Of a stretch of DNA of 64,000 nucleotides, positions 1 through 11,072 are shown one piece after another. The stretch's first letter is position 1. Each line of letters opens with the position of its first letter. Location: contig JAWZYU010000011.1 in assembly GCA_038380435.1 (NCBI GenBank), positions 87,706,501-87,770,500 on the forward strand, written 5' to 3'. The DNA comes from Ryuthela nishihirai (Eukaryota > Arthropoda > Arachnida > Araneae > Heptathelidae). Below the pieces are notes generated by a model. The model saw only the letters and a program-made list of their open reading frames with translations. It ran no database searches and was not told the origin of the DNA. The position numbers were made by a program, and so were the translations under genes.

Positions 1-1940
1 GTGTATACATCTATTTCTTCACACCCTCCATAGATTCTTAAAAGTCCTGCAGCAATCCCTATTCATTTGTTAATCACATGTTGCACATCGCCAGTATCTC
101 TTACATATCCCAAGATAATTAAACTGACACCTGCTCAAGAGAGTAACTATTCAGATTAACTGAAACACAACCTGCCTCACCAATTTTCATCCTTTAATTT
201 TTCTCTCTATTAATCACCAAATCTACTCTACTCGCATTCTCACCAACATCATCATATCATCAGCATAATCTAAATAAGAAATTTTCAGATTTGTAGACCA
301 TTTAAGCCCAAAATCTTTCCCTTGCAGTGAATTTCGCATAACATAATCAATAACCAAACTAAAGACGAAAGGAGACAAAAATACATCCTTGTCGAACACC
401 AGAAGCAATGTTGAACCAATTGTTATAAGCTTTACCAACTCTCACATGTGACTCAGTGTTATTATAGAGTTTTAATTATGCTAACTAACCTCTCTAGTAT
501 GCCATAAGATGTCACAATCAACCACAAATTATGACGGTCAACAGAGAAAACCTTTTTTGAAATCTACAAAGCTAGTAACCACAGGTTTCTGGAACCCTGA
601 ACATTTCTCAAGAATCTTCCTCTGAAACAATCTGATTTACATATCCCCTACCACTTGTGAATCCACATTGCTCATCACGTAATTATCTGTTAAACAGATT
701 CTTATTGTTATTAAATACAATCATGCATAAAACTTGACCTGGAACAGAAAGTAGTTATCCCTATAGTTATCACAAGAATTGCAATTACCTTTTTTAAAAA
801 TAGGGAAAATAATAAAGCTCTTGTAAAATCCTTAGGGAACAATGCCTTTATCATAAATGATATTCATGTTTCAGCAAGCCATGTGACAAAACCAATATTC
901 CCAGCTCTAAGCATTTCAGTGGTAATTTCATCTACCCCTGGTGATTTCTGTAGTTTAAGTTTAGAAATAGCTAAAATAACTTCATATTGTGTTATAGGGC
1001 CAACATTAAAGCCAGTAATGCATCTATCATCATTACAAACAATGGGAGTAGAACTAACCACATTGTTTAGAACATCACTGAAATGCTCAGCCTACCTAGC
1101 TAACCTTCAATATCACATCATATTGTAACCTTCAGAATCCTCACCTTTAATAACCTTATCATGTTTATCCTTCAATCCTTGTATATCTGTCCATTTCTTC
1201 CCATACCAAACATTAACCATCTGGTACATCTGTTATGATGTCTAGCTGCTTCCTTGGCTTTGTCAGCCAAGCTATCAAGCCAAAGATTCTTATCATCTTC
1301 TAACTGAGTCTTTAGATGTTTACGAAACTCTTTGTAATGCTTTCTGTTAGGACTAGTAGGGTATTGATTAAGGATATTCCTGCAGTTTTTTCTTTCCAAA
1401 ATAAGCTCCAGTGCCTTATCACTCAGATAATTTTGTCTACTCTGCTGTTTTTACCCGAAAGAGTACTGTTTCTCTTTTGGGTAAAAAAGGGATGTATCAA
1501 ATATTTAGTTTCAAGAAAAGCCTGTTTAAAATGATCCCATTCTTCCTTAACTTCTAGTAGGCAAACCATGATTGTCATAATGATCTAAGTAACCTTATCA
1601 TGGTAAGTTTTAGCTATAATAGGGTCTTTCAGAGCTTCAGTGTTAAAGGAAACTTTTTTAACCTTAGCACAACACTTCTTAAGTTTAAGTTGCAAAATGC
1701 ATTTAATAAGATAATATTCTGATCCAGTTTCATCCCCCTCCCACTATATGAACTAATATTCCTAACAGAACTAGTCTATTTGCTGTTATTAATATGTAAT
1801 TGATCATTGTTATGCAACCATCTGGTGAAATCCATGTGTACTTATGTGTCACAATGTTTCAAATAAGTGTTAGTAATTCTAAAGCCATTAAGTTTACTTA
1901 CCTGTAGGAGAAGTTGCCCTTTGCAGCTACCAATACCAAG
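1..1940 (-). mobile_element. RTE-like LINE, copy A (broken, cut by window edge)
   Basis: Read on the minus strand, this stretch gives in order the end of an endonuclease domain (about 1940-1690), a linker (1399-1172), and reverse transcriptase motifs including SPGVDEITTEMLRAGN near 1000-880 and YADD near 280-260, then the region after the RT down to base 1. Frameshifts and stops break the frame many times, so it is a dead copy. The C-terminal tail and 3' end lie outside the window. The same family recurs at 4.6, 11.6-19.4, 19.4-20.8, 26-29.6, 30.2-32.5, 37.1-40.6, 48-51 and 52.5 kb. RTE assignment rests on the APE endonuclease plus RT layout, a full length near 3.6 kb and a short-repeat 3' end. 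Family rank is inferred. Confidence 0.85.
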
Positions 1941-2330
1941 GGGACTTATCAAATGTTTTATTCTTCAATAAACATAAAAGTATCCTTTCTAAATTACTTC
2001 TGTAAAGAAAGCTAAAAACACATTGGAATGAAACAAAACTTAGCAATTGCACATTACAAATAATATTCATTTAAGGTGTACTTATAATGGCATATAACTC
2101 ATATTATGAGCTAATGAAGGTACAGTAAAGCAAGAATACTCCAAAAAGAATGTAATGATAAATGCTTATTTTTGAACATAAAATTTTTGTTTAGCATATA
2201 AAATACCAGCAAAAATAACTATCCATGCAAAACACATCCATGCCTTAACCAGGGCCAGCACTTAATGAAAAGCTCCAAAAGATATGGGTCAAAATTATTT
2301 TCTCTGAAGCATATCGCTAAACAATAAATT
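1941..2330. other. AT-rich sequence, nothing recognised
   Basis: No coding signal, RNA gene or recognisable repeat was seen between LINE copy A and the repeat cluster upstream of the first VPS18 coding exon. The VPS18 promoter and 5' UTR exon could lie here or outside the window. I see no decisive core promoter. Confidence 0.4.
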
Positions 2331-2692
2331 TATGTTGCGCATGTAAAAAAAACCCAAAATAATTAATCTCATTGAAGGCCACCAGTTTTACCAGAGCTTA
2401 TGGCTAAATAACAGATTTTCTTTCCCCACTTAAAGCCCAGTACAGCCCAAAACGGCCGAGATTTTGAAATGGACTAGTCCGAATAGTGCTATTTTTTTGT
2501 CTTTACTACCCTCTACCTTTTTCTCAGATTTCTTGGGCGTTAAAGGGTTAAAGCCGCAAAAGAGAATCTCATCAGAGACATTACAAAGTCAACAGGTAAT
2601 GCCGTGATTGTCATCTATGCTTACAACAACTTTAACCAAAGCTTATAGCAATACAATAGATTTATATTCCACATATTGAAATAAAAATAAAT

Positions 2693-3150
2693 GGTACTTT
2701 TCGGTTATCTCTGGTCACATTTTCTTGGCGACAAAAAATAAACACTACAGTAAACCAAGAACATCATCGACAATGCATTGCCAACCAGCATTGTAAAAAA
2801 GCCCCCAAAACTAAATAATCTCATTGGAGACAACACATATCAAAAAGCATGAAAATCGAAAACAGTGCACTGCTGACCAAATTATAAAATAAGCCCCCAA
2901 AACTTAATGTCCTCGCAGACAACACAAACCGAAAAACATGAAAATTGGAAAGTGTACTGCCAACTGAATTATAAAAAAGCCCCCAAAACTAAATGATCTC
3001 ATCAGAGACAACAACAACAAAAAACATCTTATAGCTCAAATAACCCACCCCTAAATTACTCATTAACCTTCCTGACTCTATCAAAAACTGTCATTTTTTC
3101 CAAAAAAAAAGTCGCCAAGAAAATGTGACCAGAGATAACTGAAAAGTACC
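2693..3150. repeat. Inverted-repeat structure with 40 bp arms
   Basis: Bases 2693-2732 and the reverse complement of 3111-3150 agree at 39 of 40 positions by eye (key words CTGGTCACATTTTCTTGGCG and its complement). About 380 bp of tandem-repeat sequence lies between. It could be a MITE-like element or a remnant with terminal inverted repeats. No target duplication could be fixed, because a SINE joins directly at 3150. Confidence 0.6.
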
Positions 3151-3357
3151 AAAAAAATAAATAAATACCCCCTCAAGCAGCTGTTTGCCACAGAGGTCTG
3201 ACAGGAGCCTGTCAGTTTATATACCATAGTAGAAGTTCTGAGAGGATGGCAGGACCTCAGCAGAAAAACAGCACACACATCCATGCTTACCTGGGGCTCG
3301 AACCCAGGTCCCTTAGATCAATAACCAAGCGTGCTAACCACTTGGCCATGAGACAGC
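3150..3357 (-). mobile_element. SINE-L (tRNA-Leu/Ser-like head), copy 1
   Basis: On the minus strand the head reads TGGCCAAGTGGTTAGC (pol III A box type) and, near 3305, GGTTCGAGCCCC (B box). A body with the words CAGGCTCCTGTCAGACCTCTG and GCAAACAGCTGCTTGAGGGG follows, ending in an A/T-rich tail at 3150-3170. Five further copies and two fragments of the same unit occur in the window. The copy lies about 600 bp upstream of the VPS18 start codon. Confidence 0.85.
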
Positions 3358-3952
3358 TCTACATATTGAAAAAGCCTCTCAAAATAAATAATCTTATTGG
3401 AGACAACTATTTTTAACCAAAGCTTATTGATAAACAACAAATTTGGATTATTCGATTGGAACTTAAGGAAACCCCAAAAGTGAATTATTCGCATTGGAGA
3501 CAATTATTTCGAACAGAGCCTATCAATAAATAATAAGAGGTAAGGAAAAAAAATTAAAAAACATCAAAGGATAAACACACATAAAATCACTTACCTGTGA
3601 AGGCTTAAAAATATAAGAATTTCATTTGGTAGGAGTTTGGCTCTGTAGTCTGCATTACTAAAAGTATTTCTAATTTGCAGCATTTGGAAAATTCATGAAA
3701 TTAAAGTACCCCTCACAATTATAATGTAAAGAAACCCATAAATATTTGTTTCTGTTCATAATCAAGACTTTTATAAACCTTTCAAAATAAATAATCTTAT
3801 TGGAGACAACTAACTTTTTTAATTGAAAATATAATACTTCTACAGCCAATAGCTTTGCAAATAAGTTCTCTTTTCAATTTCTGATTGTAACTTTATGAAC
3901 AATATAAAACTTGATTTTTCATATAATATGTATAATAATTTGTTTTTTCAGC

Positions 3953-4036
3953 ATGGCTTCATTATTTGAACAATATGAGCTGGCAGCTGCAATATCGGCT
4001 GGATATATGCCTGGTAGACCATTAGTTCCTGAAATG
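3953..4036 (+). CDS. VPS18: VPS18 homologue, coding exon 1
   Basis: This exon encodes the first 28 residues, beginning MASLFEQYELAAAISAGYMP. Human VPS18 also begins MAS, then a short acidic/aromatic stretch before the beta-propeller. VPS18 is the RING-containing core subunit of the HOPS and CORVET tethering complexes, which act in endosome-lysosome fusion. The ATG at 3953 follows a splice acceptor (TTTTTTCAG ends at 3951) by one base, so there must be an upstream 5' UTR exon. The exon ends at a GTAATT donor (4037) in phase 0, matching the phase of exon 2. This ATG was chosen because it opens the VPS18-like frame directly after the acceptor. Alone the exon is weak evidence; with exons 2-4 it is convincing. 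Confidence 0.85.
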
Positions 4037-4557
4037 GTAATTTTTAAATGCATCTCTATTTTCTTTACAAAGATATCCCATAACCATTTATCCTAATCCC
4101 TCTTTTACAACTCTAGCTTTTCATTTGATCCACTAGTGAAATTTCAGTACAAGCTGAACATATTTTTAAAAAGCACATTCTCTTTAGTTCAATATTTGCA
4201 TATTATAAAACATACATACATAAACATACTGTATTACATGTTATATAAGCATATAATAAAACTGTATTTAATATTTTCAGTACAAATATAAATTTGTGGG
4301 ACAGCTCATATTTATGCTTAGTGTTAGACATATTACGCTAATCATATTACATCCACAGCTTCTTACAGAATTATATGGTTACTTCAGTAACAAGTAGTTG
4401 AAAAGAAATAGCAATTTAAAGTTATTTCTAACTTCACCAAAAGATATCTCAGAGTATTCCAAAGGTATTTTCAGTCTCATGATTATGTCTCCAGCCTTTA
4501 GCCAACTTTCAAAACTTGCATCCATCCTCTTGCCCATTTGCAAAATTCTATGTGCCC
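4037..4557. other. VPS18 intron 1, start; no further feature seen
   Basis: AT-rich intron sequence following the donor at 4037. No coding signal or recognised repeat before the LINE fragment at 4570. Confidence 0.5.
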
Positions 4558-4569
4558 ATCAGTCATTTC

Positions 4570-4886
4570 GATGAGGTTAGGCAAATTAGTTTGCAACCTC
4601 CTTTAAGCAGCATATTGTGCAGAGAGAGACTCCGTTGTTTTGGCCATGTTGCCCATATAAATAATTATAGATTGGCAAATAGGGTTATGAACAGTGTGCC
4701 TAAAGGCCTCAGAAAGAAGGGGAGACCTAGGATGCGGTGGACAGACAATGTCAAACAGGACCTTGTTAGAATTGGTGTGCAGTGGCCTGATGCAGTAGAT
4801 GTAGCTCAGGATAGACTTGCTTGGAGAACTAAATTGCACGCTCTGGTTGGACCTCCATAGCCCATGGCTGCTTGAGGATGATGATG
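4570..4886 (+). mobile_element. RTE-like LINE, copy B: 5'-truncated 3' end with target-site duplication
   Basis: Encodes the last ~95 residues of the LINE protein in frame (LCRERLRCFGHVAHINNYRL ... GRPRMRWTDNVKQDL ... LVGPP, stop at 4858-4860), followed by CCCATGGCTGCTTGA and a GAT repeat. The word ATCAGTCATTTC occurs immediately before (4558-4569) and after (4887-4898), a 12 bp target-site duplication. This pins the true 3' end of the family to the GAT repeat. It is a typical product of target-primed reverse transcription with 5' truncation. Confidence 0.92.
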
Positions 4887-4898
4887 ATCAGTCATTTC

Positions 4899-5795
4899 AA
4901 AGGTCAGACAACAATTATACTGTGATAATGCCATCAAGGTTAATGTAAAAAACTTTTAACTTGTATGCTGTATGTATATAATTTAAGGTCACAATGTTGA
5001 GTGTGTTACCCAATTTATTTTTTGCATTTATGTGTAGGGCCATTAGTGGATACCTCCAATTGCTATTCTATGATGTGAACAGTGGCATCACATCATTTGG
5101 GCTACTGTGGTTCAGCCTCTCCCATTACTTTTAAAATTTCCTTTTAATTGAGTAAACAGAAACTTTGTTAAAATTTTGGTAGAAAATGTATATTTAATGT
5201 CTGAACTAATATTTTAAGCAGAAACACTCAGCCATGGATACTCTGGGTTCACATTTTGCTTTTGTTTGACAGTGTCAATGAGAAAGGTCATTTGAGGCTA
5301 CTTACAGCTAACTCTTACAACTTGAAATTGTAACAGCCCATTCGTCACATCCTTTTTTCTTGCAACTCTCAGCAGTGAGAGAGGGGGATGCCATCGGGAT
5401 TAATTTATGTTAGCCTGTTGTCCAGTGGCTTCTCTTCATTTGACCATGCTTTTGGAAGCTTTCAGGAGCAATAACAGTGGGTTAGGGGACACTTATAGGG
5501 AAGTGTCAGATATAGAATACTTGTGTTAGATATACAGATAGCAGTTCTATTCTGTTTTATAAAATAATAAAAAAATGCGTATTTTGAAATAGTGTCGAAC
5601 ATAAAAACATTCATCTGTTGAGATATGCTTAAGAAGAATAGTCTTACCTAGAATTATGTTATCATTTATGTGATTTTTTTGCCATAGTTGATTATAAATT
5701 GTTGTTAAATATGTATAAACAAGTTCTCATACAGGTTATACCCGAAAGAAAAAAAAAACTGTCTATACTCTTAACACTGTAGATCAAATTACATG
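4899..5795. other. Intron 1 sequence, nothing recognised
   Basis: No coding signal, tRNA-like box or repeated unit was recognised. AT-rich intron sequence of VPS18. Confidence 0.4.
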
Positions 5796-5884
5796 ATTAA
5801 TGTTCTTTGAATTTTTCAAAAAATTTTCAAAAAATTTTTCACATAATTTTGGAAGTGGTCGGTACAGGTGTGATGTTTACCTGA

Positions 5885-6000
5885 CCCCCCATTTGCAGCT
5901 TTGGCACCTTTCTCTTTCTTGTTCTTTTCCTTTTTCTTTTCATCTTTCTTGCTTTGTGATTGTCTCCTTATTTTGCCTCCTTTCTGTCTTCTTTCCTTTT
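5885..6000 (+). repeat. Pyrimidine-rich tract
   Basis: A C/T-rich stretch (TTTCTCTTTCTTG, TTTTCCTTTTTCTTTTC and similar) of about 110 bp. The open frame running through it (5800-6195) is low-complexity and shows no protein similarity I recognise, so I treat it as simple sequence. Confidence 0.5.
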
Positions 6001-6116
6001 TTGGCTACATTGATGAATGCGACCTCCACTTTACCTCTTTCCTTTATGTCGCCATTGGCATTCAACTTTAAAATTTCCTTTCTTCTGGCTCAGAATACTG
6101 TTGGCCTGTATTTTTT

Positions 6117-6197
6117 GGGGTGGGGGGGTCAGTTGGTAGTGTGCCACACTCCTAATCTGCAGTTCCCAGGTGAGTCCCACCTGGGCCAGCATTGAGC
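6117..6197 (+). mobile_element. SINE-T head fragment
   Basis: Resembles the tRNA-Thr-like head of SINE-T (GGTCAGTTGGTAGTGTGCCA, then CAGGTGAGTCCCACCTGGGCCAGC) but stops right after the head, where a SINE-L head begins. The B box is damaged (GGTTCGAG reduced to GGTGAG). It is either a truncated SINE-T with SINE-L inserted behind it, or a chimeric SINE. Confidence 0.7.
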
Positions 6198-6405
6198 TCA
6201 TCCCATGGTTGAGTGATTAGCGTGCTTGGCTACTGATAATATGGACCTGGGTTTGAGCCCCAGATAAGGCATGGATGTTTGTGTTGTCTTTCTGCTGAGG
6301 TCTCACCATCCTCACAGACCTTCTACTATGGCATAAGAACTGACAGGCTCCTGTCAGATCTCTGTGGCAAGCAGCTGCTTGAGGGGATATTTTTAATTTT
6401 CATGA
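6198..6405 (+). mobile_element. SINE-L copy 2, joined to a SINE-T head
   Basis: Starts CATCCCATGGTTGAGTGATTAG (A-box region), continues with GGGTTTGAGCCCCAG (B-box region, one change), then the SINE-L body with CTGACAGGCTCCTGTCAGATC and CAGCTGCTTGAGGGG and a T-rich tail. Same orientation as VPS18. Confidence 0.85.
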
Positions 6406-6628
6406 ATATATGCAGTAAGTTCTAATTTGTTTGTGCCATCTTTTTTATGTACAAGAAATAATGTTTCTTCTGTAGCCTTTATGATATCATGAAATAAATT
6501 TATCTTATTATTCTCCAAAGGATATTATGACTTTCACGACATATTTGTGTTTATCTTGAATATATTGTTTTCATATAAATGTTTATAACAACTTCTGTGT
6601 TAATATCAGTGAAAAAAAGTGTATATAC

Positions 6629-8073
6629 AGGGTGATTCAAAACTCTTGGGCCAAACTTTAAGGGGTGACAGAACACACCTAAACAAGCACTTTTCGTCAT
6701 ACAATGCATGGTCGGAATTCAAGCGGTGAAGAGCTAGGGTTACTGTGTCAAGAAATGAAGAAACACAAGAATGACGGAAGGGGTTTGAAACAATTGCAGA
6801 AATTGCAGAACAGAAAGTACAGAATTTTATTGAACAAATTACAGAAACTGCTCAAATGAGTGACCGCCAACATTAGTGCAGGCTTTACACCTTCGGCATA
6901 CATGGGCGAAAACACCAGGCATTTCTCGTACAGCGACAATAGAAATCCTGGCAACAAGGTCCTCATTGGAATCAATGGGGCTGTCATAGATGAGGCTTTT
7001 CATATGGCCCCATAGGAAAAAGTTCAGACATGAGAGATCGTGGCGGCCAAGCGATGGGACCACCCCGATCAATCCATTGTCCTGGAAATGTTGCATCCAA
7101 GGTGTTCCGCAATCCATGCTGAAATGAGGTGGGGCTCCATCATGTTGGAACCACATACGTGTTTGAATGTTTGCTGGAACAGGGTTCAGTAATTCTGGCA
7201 AGACTTCTTGTAAAAATATGAGTACGTTCTCCCTTCAGTCGGGCTGGCAGAAGGTATGGGCCAGTCAAATGGTCATGGAGGATTCCAGGCCAAACATTTA
7301 TGGAGAAATGCCGCTGGTACGAATGTGGACGTATGGTGTGTGGATTACTGGTGGCCCACACATGCGAATTGTGGATATTAAAAATGCCCTCATGTGTAAA
7401 GTGAATTTGTCAGTGAATAAGACATGAGCATCAAAGTCCAGTTGCATTGCAGTCTGCTGCAGGAACCATTGCGCAAAATCCACGAGGCCGATAATCTGCA
7501 GGTGTCACGGTGTGCACCCTCTGTGCATGGTAAGGGTGTAATCATTCATCTCGTAGAACTCGCCAACTGTCAATTGGGGCACACTTATGGCATGGGAAAT
7601 TGCTCACGTGCTACATTCGGGATGATCTCCAATCCTACATAGAATTTACTCTGTAACATATCGTCCTCACACTCCTTGCACGCCCTGTATCCTGCAAGCT
7701 GCTGACAAAGGAGCCTGATTCGCACAGATACCGGTGCAATCGCTGAAAGGTTTTACGATCAGGCATGCATCTGGTCAGAAAGCGCTCCTGGTACAGTCTT
7801 TGGGCTTCCCTCACATTCCTGTCCGCAGCTCCACCGTGAAGTCCATGAAATGCGTGTCCACCTTCTCCTGATTTGTGAAACAATCCATCCATTCTGCAAT
7901 CCACGGTAGAAATGATGAAGAGTGTGAAAACCAGCACTTATAAGTGTTGACTGGAAAGCTCCCTCTAGCGCTTCACCGCTTGAGTTCCAACCATGCATTG
8001 TATGACAAAAAGTGCTTGTTTAGATGTGTTCTATCACCCCCTAAAGTTTAGCCCAAGAGTTTTGAATCACCCT
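6629..8073 (-). mobile_element. Mariner-like DNA transposon with ~105 bp terminal inverted repeats
   Basis: The ends are inverted repeats starting CAGGGTGATTCAAAACTCTT at 6629 and matching at 8073, extending about 105 bp inward, flanked by TA (TATA on both sides). The minus strand carries a transposase split by frameshifts: an N-terminal helix-turn-helix region of DUF4817 type (7937-7635), the first catalytic Asp region VLFTDKFT (about 7420), then WFQHDGAPPHFSMD with the second Asp (about 7150) and LSCLNFFLWGHMKSLIYDSP (about 7030-6960), where the usual LDFFLWG has Asn. The transposase is dead, but the long matching ends could still be mobilised in trans. This transposase type is common in arthropods. 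Confidence 0.92.
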
Positions 8074-8212
8074 GTATATATGTATATACATATTTTTGGT
8101 ATTTCTTAATATTGGACACAGTTAAATTATTTATACCCAATATTGCTATGTTTTACTTATATACAGTGTTATAGAGTTTTATTAATTTTAAGATATATAC
8201 ACTAATTTTATT

Positions 8213-8595
8213 GGGGCGGGGGTGGCTCAGTCGGTAGCGCGCCAGGCTCGTAATCTGTAGTTCCCAGGTTCGAGTCCCACCTGGGTCAGCGTTGAGATTT
8301 ATCTCCGCAAAAATTCCCCGCCTTGCCCACGGTCAGTAGGGGACACCGATGGGCTTGGAAAGGCCGCCGTCCATCGGATGGGACGTTAAGCCGTGGCCCC
8401 GTGTGTGGGAGAGCCATACCCTGTGCACGTTAAAGAACACGCTGGATGGCCTTGACGGGAGGCTACCATCTGTCTCCCAACAGCTGTTTCAGTGGGTCCC
8501 CTCCCCCAACCTTCTCTGAGCCTTCGGGGTCCATGTGACCTGGCCATTTAGCCCATGGTATGCAAAAAAGTGCCGCTCAGAGGTAAAACAACCCA
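8213..8595 (+). mobile_element. SINE-T (tRNA-Thr-like head), copy 1, with 12 bp target duplication
   Basis: The head has an A box TGGCTCAGTCGG and a B box GGTTCGAGTCCC, and an anticodon-loop-like CTCGTAA (CGT, Thr). The body contains CGGATGGGACGTTAAGCC and GTGCACGTTAAAGAACAC, and the 3' end is GAGGTAAAACAACCCA. The word ACTAATTTTATT flanks it on both sides (8201-8212 and 8596-8607). The conserved central block resembles the central domains known from several marine-invertebrate SINE superfamilies; which one is not decided here. Confidence 0.93.
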
Positions 8596-8794
8596 ACTAA
8601 TTTTATTATATTGCAATAGCATTCTAAAATGTGCTAGCGCTGGTAAAATATTTGGTCAGCTGATGCCATTTTATGTGGGTATTAAAAATAAAGTGTGAGA
8701 GGAATACATTTCACCTTATTTTGATGAATTCTGGTCAACTGACAGCTACCTTTTGGAGTTCCATGAGATGTTTCCTGGTGAATGGTGGAAAAAA

Positions 8795-9189
8795 GAGGCA
8801 GGGGTGGCTCAGTCGGTAGCGCGCCAGGCTCGTAATCTGTAGTTTCCAGGTTCGAGTCCCAGCTGGGTCAGCGTTGAGATTTATCTCCGCAAAATTCCCC
8901 GCCCTGCCCATGGTCAGTAGGGGACACCGATGGACTTGGAAAGACCACCGTCCGTCGGATGGGACGTTAAGCCATGGTCCTGTGTGTGGGAGAGCCATAC
9001 CCTGTGCACATTAAAGAACATGCTGGATGGCCTTGACGGGAGGCTACCATCTGTCTCCTAACAGCTGTTCCAGTGGGTCCCCTCCCCCAACCTTCTCTGA
9101 GCCTTCGTGGTTCATGTGACCCGGCCATTTAGCCCATGGTGTGCAAAAAAGTGCCACTCAGAGGTAAAACAACCCTAAAACAACAACGT
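8795..9189 (+). mobile_element. SINE-T copy 2, with 9 bp target duplication
   Basis: Same unit as the copy 200 bp upstream, with the same A and B boxes and body and only scattered differences. TGGAAAAAA flanks it at 8786-8794 and 9190-9198. The 3' end AAACAACCCTAAAACAACAAC suggests the tail is a short repeat of an AAAACAAC type. Confidence 0.9.
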
Positions 9190-9198
9190 TGGAAAAAA

Positions 9199-10050
9199 CT
9201 GTAAGATGCTTTTTCTTTTTCAATGAGAGCTTGTGAATGAGGCAACTACAGAATTCTATGGTCTGCAAATTTCCATGAATGTTAGTACATGATATCAAAC
9301 ACCTAGACCATTATTATTGCATAGTTGAGGTGTTCCTTGGATTTATATTTGTAGCTGAAAATATTGAAATGCATAATAATATATGCTTCTAGTAGCAACT
9401 GTAACACAATTGTGTTAATACCAAAGTCACAGAGTGGAAAGAGACAGCCAGCTTATAATCTGTCTTGCCAAACCTCCCTGTAAAGTTAATTTGAACTTGG
9501 ATTATGTGAACCAATGAATGGTGGAAATTTGAAACAACTACAGTTAAGATTGTAGGTGGGCACTTTTTCTTCAGGTGTGGCAAGTAGCAAAAATGTATTC
9601 TCTGTCTGCTCAAGGGTTTAATATAGAAATGGTATGCCATTTTGTCTTCAAATGCAATTCTGAAATGTAAAAATTTTTAATTTCAAAATGTTTTTTTATC
9701 TGGATAATTAATTCAAAAGTTTCTGAATAATGGCGATTATCTCAAAAGAAACTCACAAACAGATTTGTGAGGCTGTCAAGAATGTCTTATCCAAAACTCA
9801 AATACAAATCCACTTATTCCACAGCCAAGCACACTAAATATTCAGCCACCTATATGTTACTGACAGAGTTGCATAAAAATAATCTCACTGAAGAATGATT
9901 ATTGTGGATTTTAATAATATTTCCCAGCAATTGCCTATTCTTCATCCACTAGAAGCTTTAGTTACCATGCTGGTGGGAACCACTTCAATGGCAAAGCACG
10001 ACATTTTGAATAGGGGAAGCAGTTACCAAAGGCATTACTCATATTGCATT
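9199..10050. other. Intron 1 sequence, nothing recognised
   Basis: AT-rich sequence without recognisable coding, RNA or repeat signal. Confidence 0.4.
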
Positions 10051-10256
10051 AGAACACTGTCGAGTACTTGTGTTTCTGAATCATTAAATCAGAACACAGT
10101 CCCAGTATTTGTGTTTCCAAATCAGTGAACTAGAATGCCATTCTGGCACTTGAAGTTTAAGAATCATTGAAACAGAACTTTGTTCCAATATTTGATGTTT
10201 CCGAATCATGATTCGAAATGCAAACCCAGAATTTGATTTTACTAAATCACTGAGTA
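10051..10256. repeat. Five tandem units of about 41 bp
   Basis: Units start at about 10051, 10091, 10132, 10174 and 10214. The shared pattern is AGAACACnGTCCCAGTATTTG, then TGTTTCnGAATCATTnAATC. Divergence between units indicates an old minisatellite. No coding meaning is evident. Confidence 0.75.
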
Positions 10257-10307
10257 TGGGTAGTTCTAGACATATTTTTAAAGCAAATATTTCTGTTTAT
10301 TAGTATT

Positions 10308-10895
10308 ATACACATATACCTACCAATTTATTAGAGAATTCCATGTTATATCAATGAGAAACTGACTTTTGAAGGCCCTATAACTTCTGAATAGCTTTGT
10401 ATATAAAATTTTTGTATGGAAAAATGTGATCGATGATAAATTAAAGATCTTAAATTTAATCTTTCTAAATTTCGACTTTCAATAATATTTTAGTATTTAA
10501 ACAGTTATGGAAGTTTAAATAGTTAATGATAAAATAGCTTGTTCTGCAAAAATCATAATTGGCTAAAATTCAAATAATGATTGCACAAATTTCTAAAATA
10601 TACCCTTATACCACTGTTTTTAAAAATTATTTTAGTTTTAATTTTTGAGGTAAAGTCTGAGGTAGTCATGACTGGCTTCCTGTTGTTAATATTCAAACCT
10701 CCATAACTGTATAAATACTGAATAAATATTATTGAAAGTCAAAATTTAGAAACATTTAAGAGTCCTTAATTTATCATCAATCACATTTCTTCATATAAAC
10801 CTTAATTTAGAAGATTTAAAGCTTCAAAGTCGATTTCTCATTGATATAACAAGGAAATTTTTAATAAATTGGTAGGACAAGGTATATGTAGTGTA
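10308..10895. repeat. Inverted-repeat (foldback/MITE-like) element with ~230 bp arms
   Basis: The left arm (about 10308-10540) and the right arm (about 10680-10895) are imperfect reverse complements: for example TATATCAATGAGAAA at 10351 pairs with TTTCTCATTGATATA at about 10830, and TACCAATTTATTA pairs with TAATAAATTGGTA. The spacer is about 140 bp. A further arm of the same family lies at about 43370-43535. No coding capacity. Probably a non-autonomous DNA transposon. Confidence 0.8.
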
Positions 10896-11072
10896 GTGAC
10901 AAGAATGGGGGATTGGGGTTTTCATTCTCCTTATCTTTTGGGGAATTTATGTTTAAGAAACCATTTTTTTCAATAATGAAAATATTAACAAAATATTTCT
11001 AAACCCAAACTTCCAAGAATTTCAGTTAATCTTGGATATGACATTGATTATATAATGTGTAAGATATATAAT

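Larger units (their letters stand above)
2331..3815. repeat. Degenerate repeat cluster built on an AATCTCATTGGAGACAAC motif
   Basis: The motif AATCTCATTGGAGACAAC or a close variant recurs near 2355, 2568, 2815, 2905, 2993, 3386, 3487 and 3793. In the middle (about 2780-3020) it sits in roughly 90 bp tandem units that also share the words AAAAAAGCCCCCAAAACT and GAAAA. A SINE-L copy (3150-3357) is inserted in the cluster, and two 40 bp inverted arms (2693-2732 and 3111-3150) bracket its centre. The cluster lies just upstream of the first VPS18 coding exon. Function unknown. Confidence 0.6.

Noticed and set aside
5800..6195. 131-codon open frame
   Set aside because: It runs through a pyrimidine-rich tract and into a SINE; composition is low-complexity and no similarity is recognisable.
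8213..8290. True tRNA-Thr gene
   Set aside because: The tRNA-like part is followed by a SINE body shared by several copies, and the whole unit is flanked by a target duplication; it is a SINE head.
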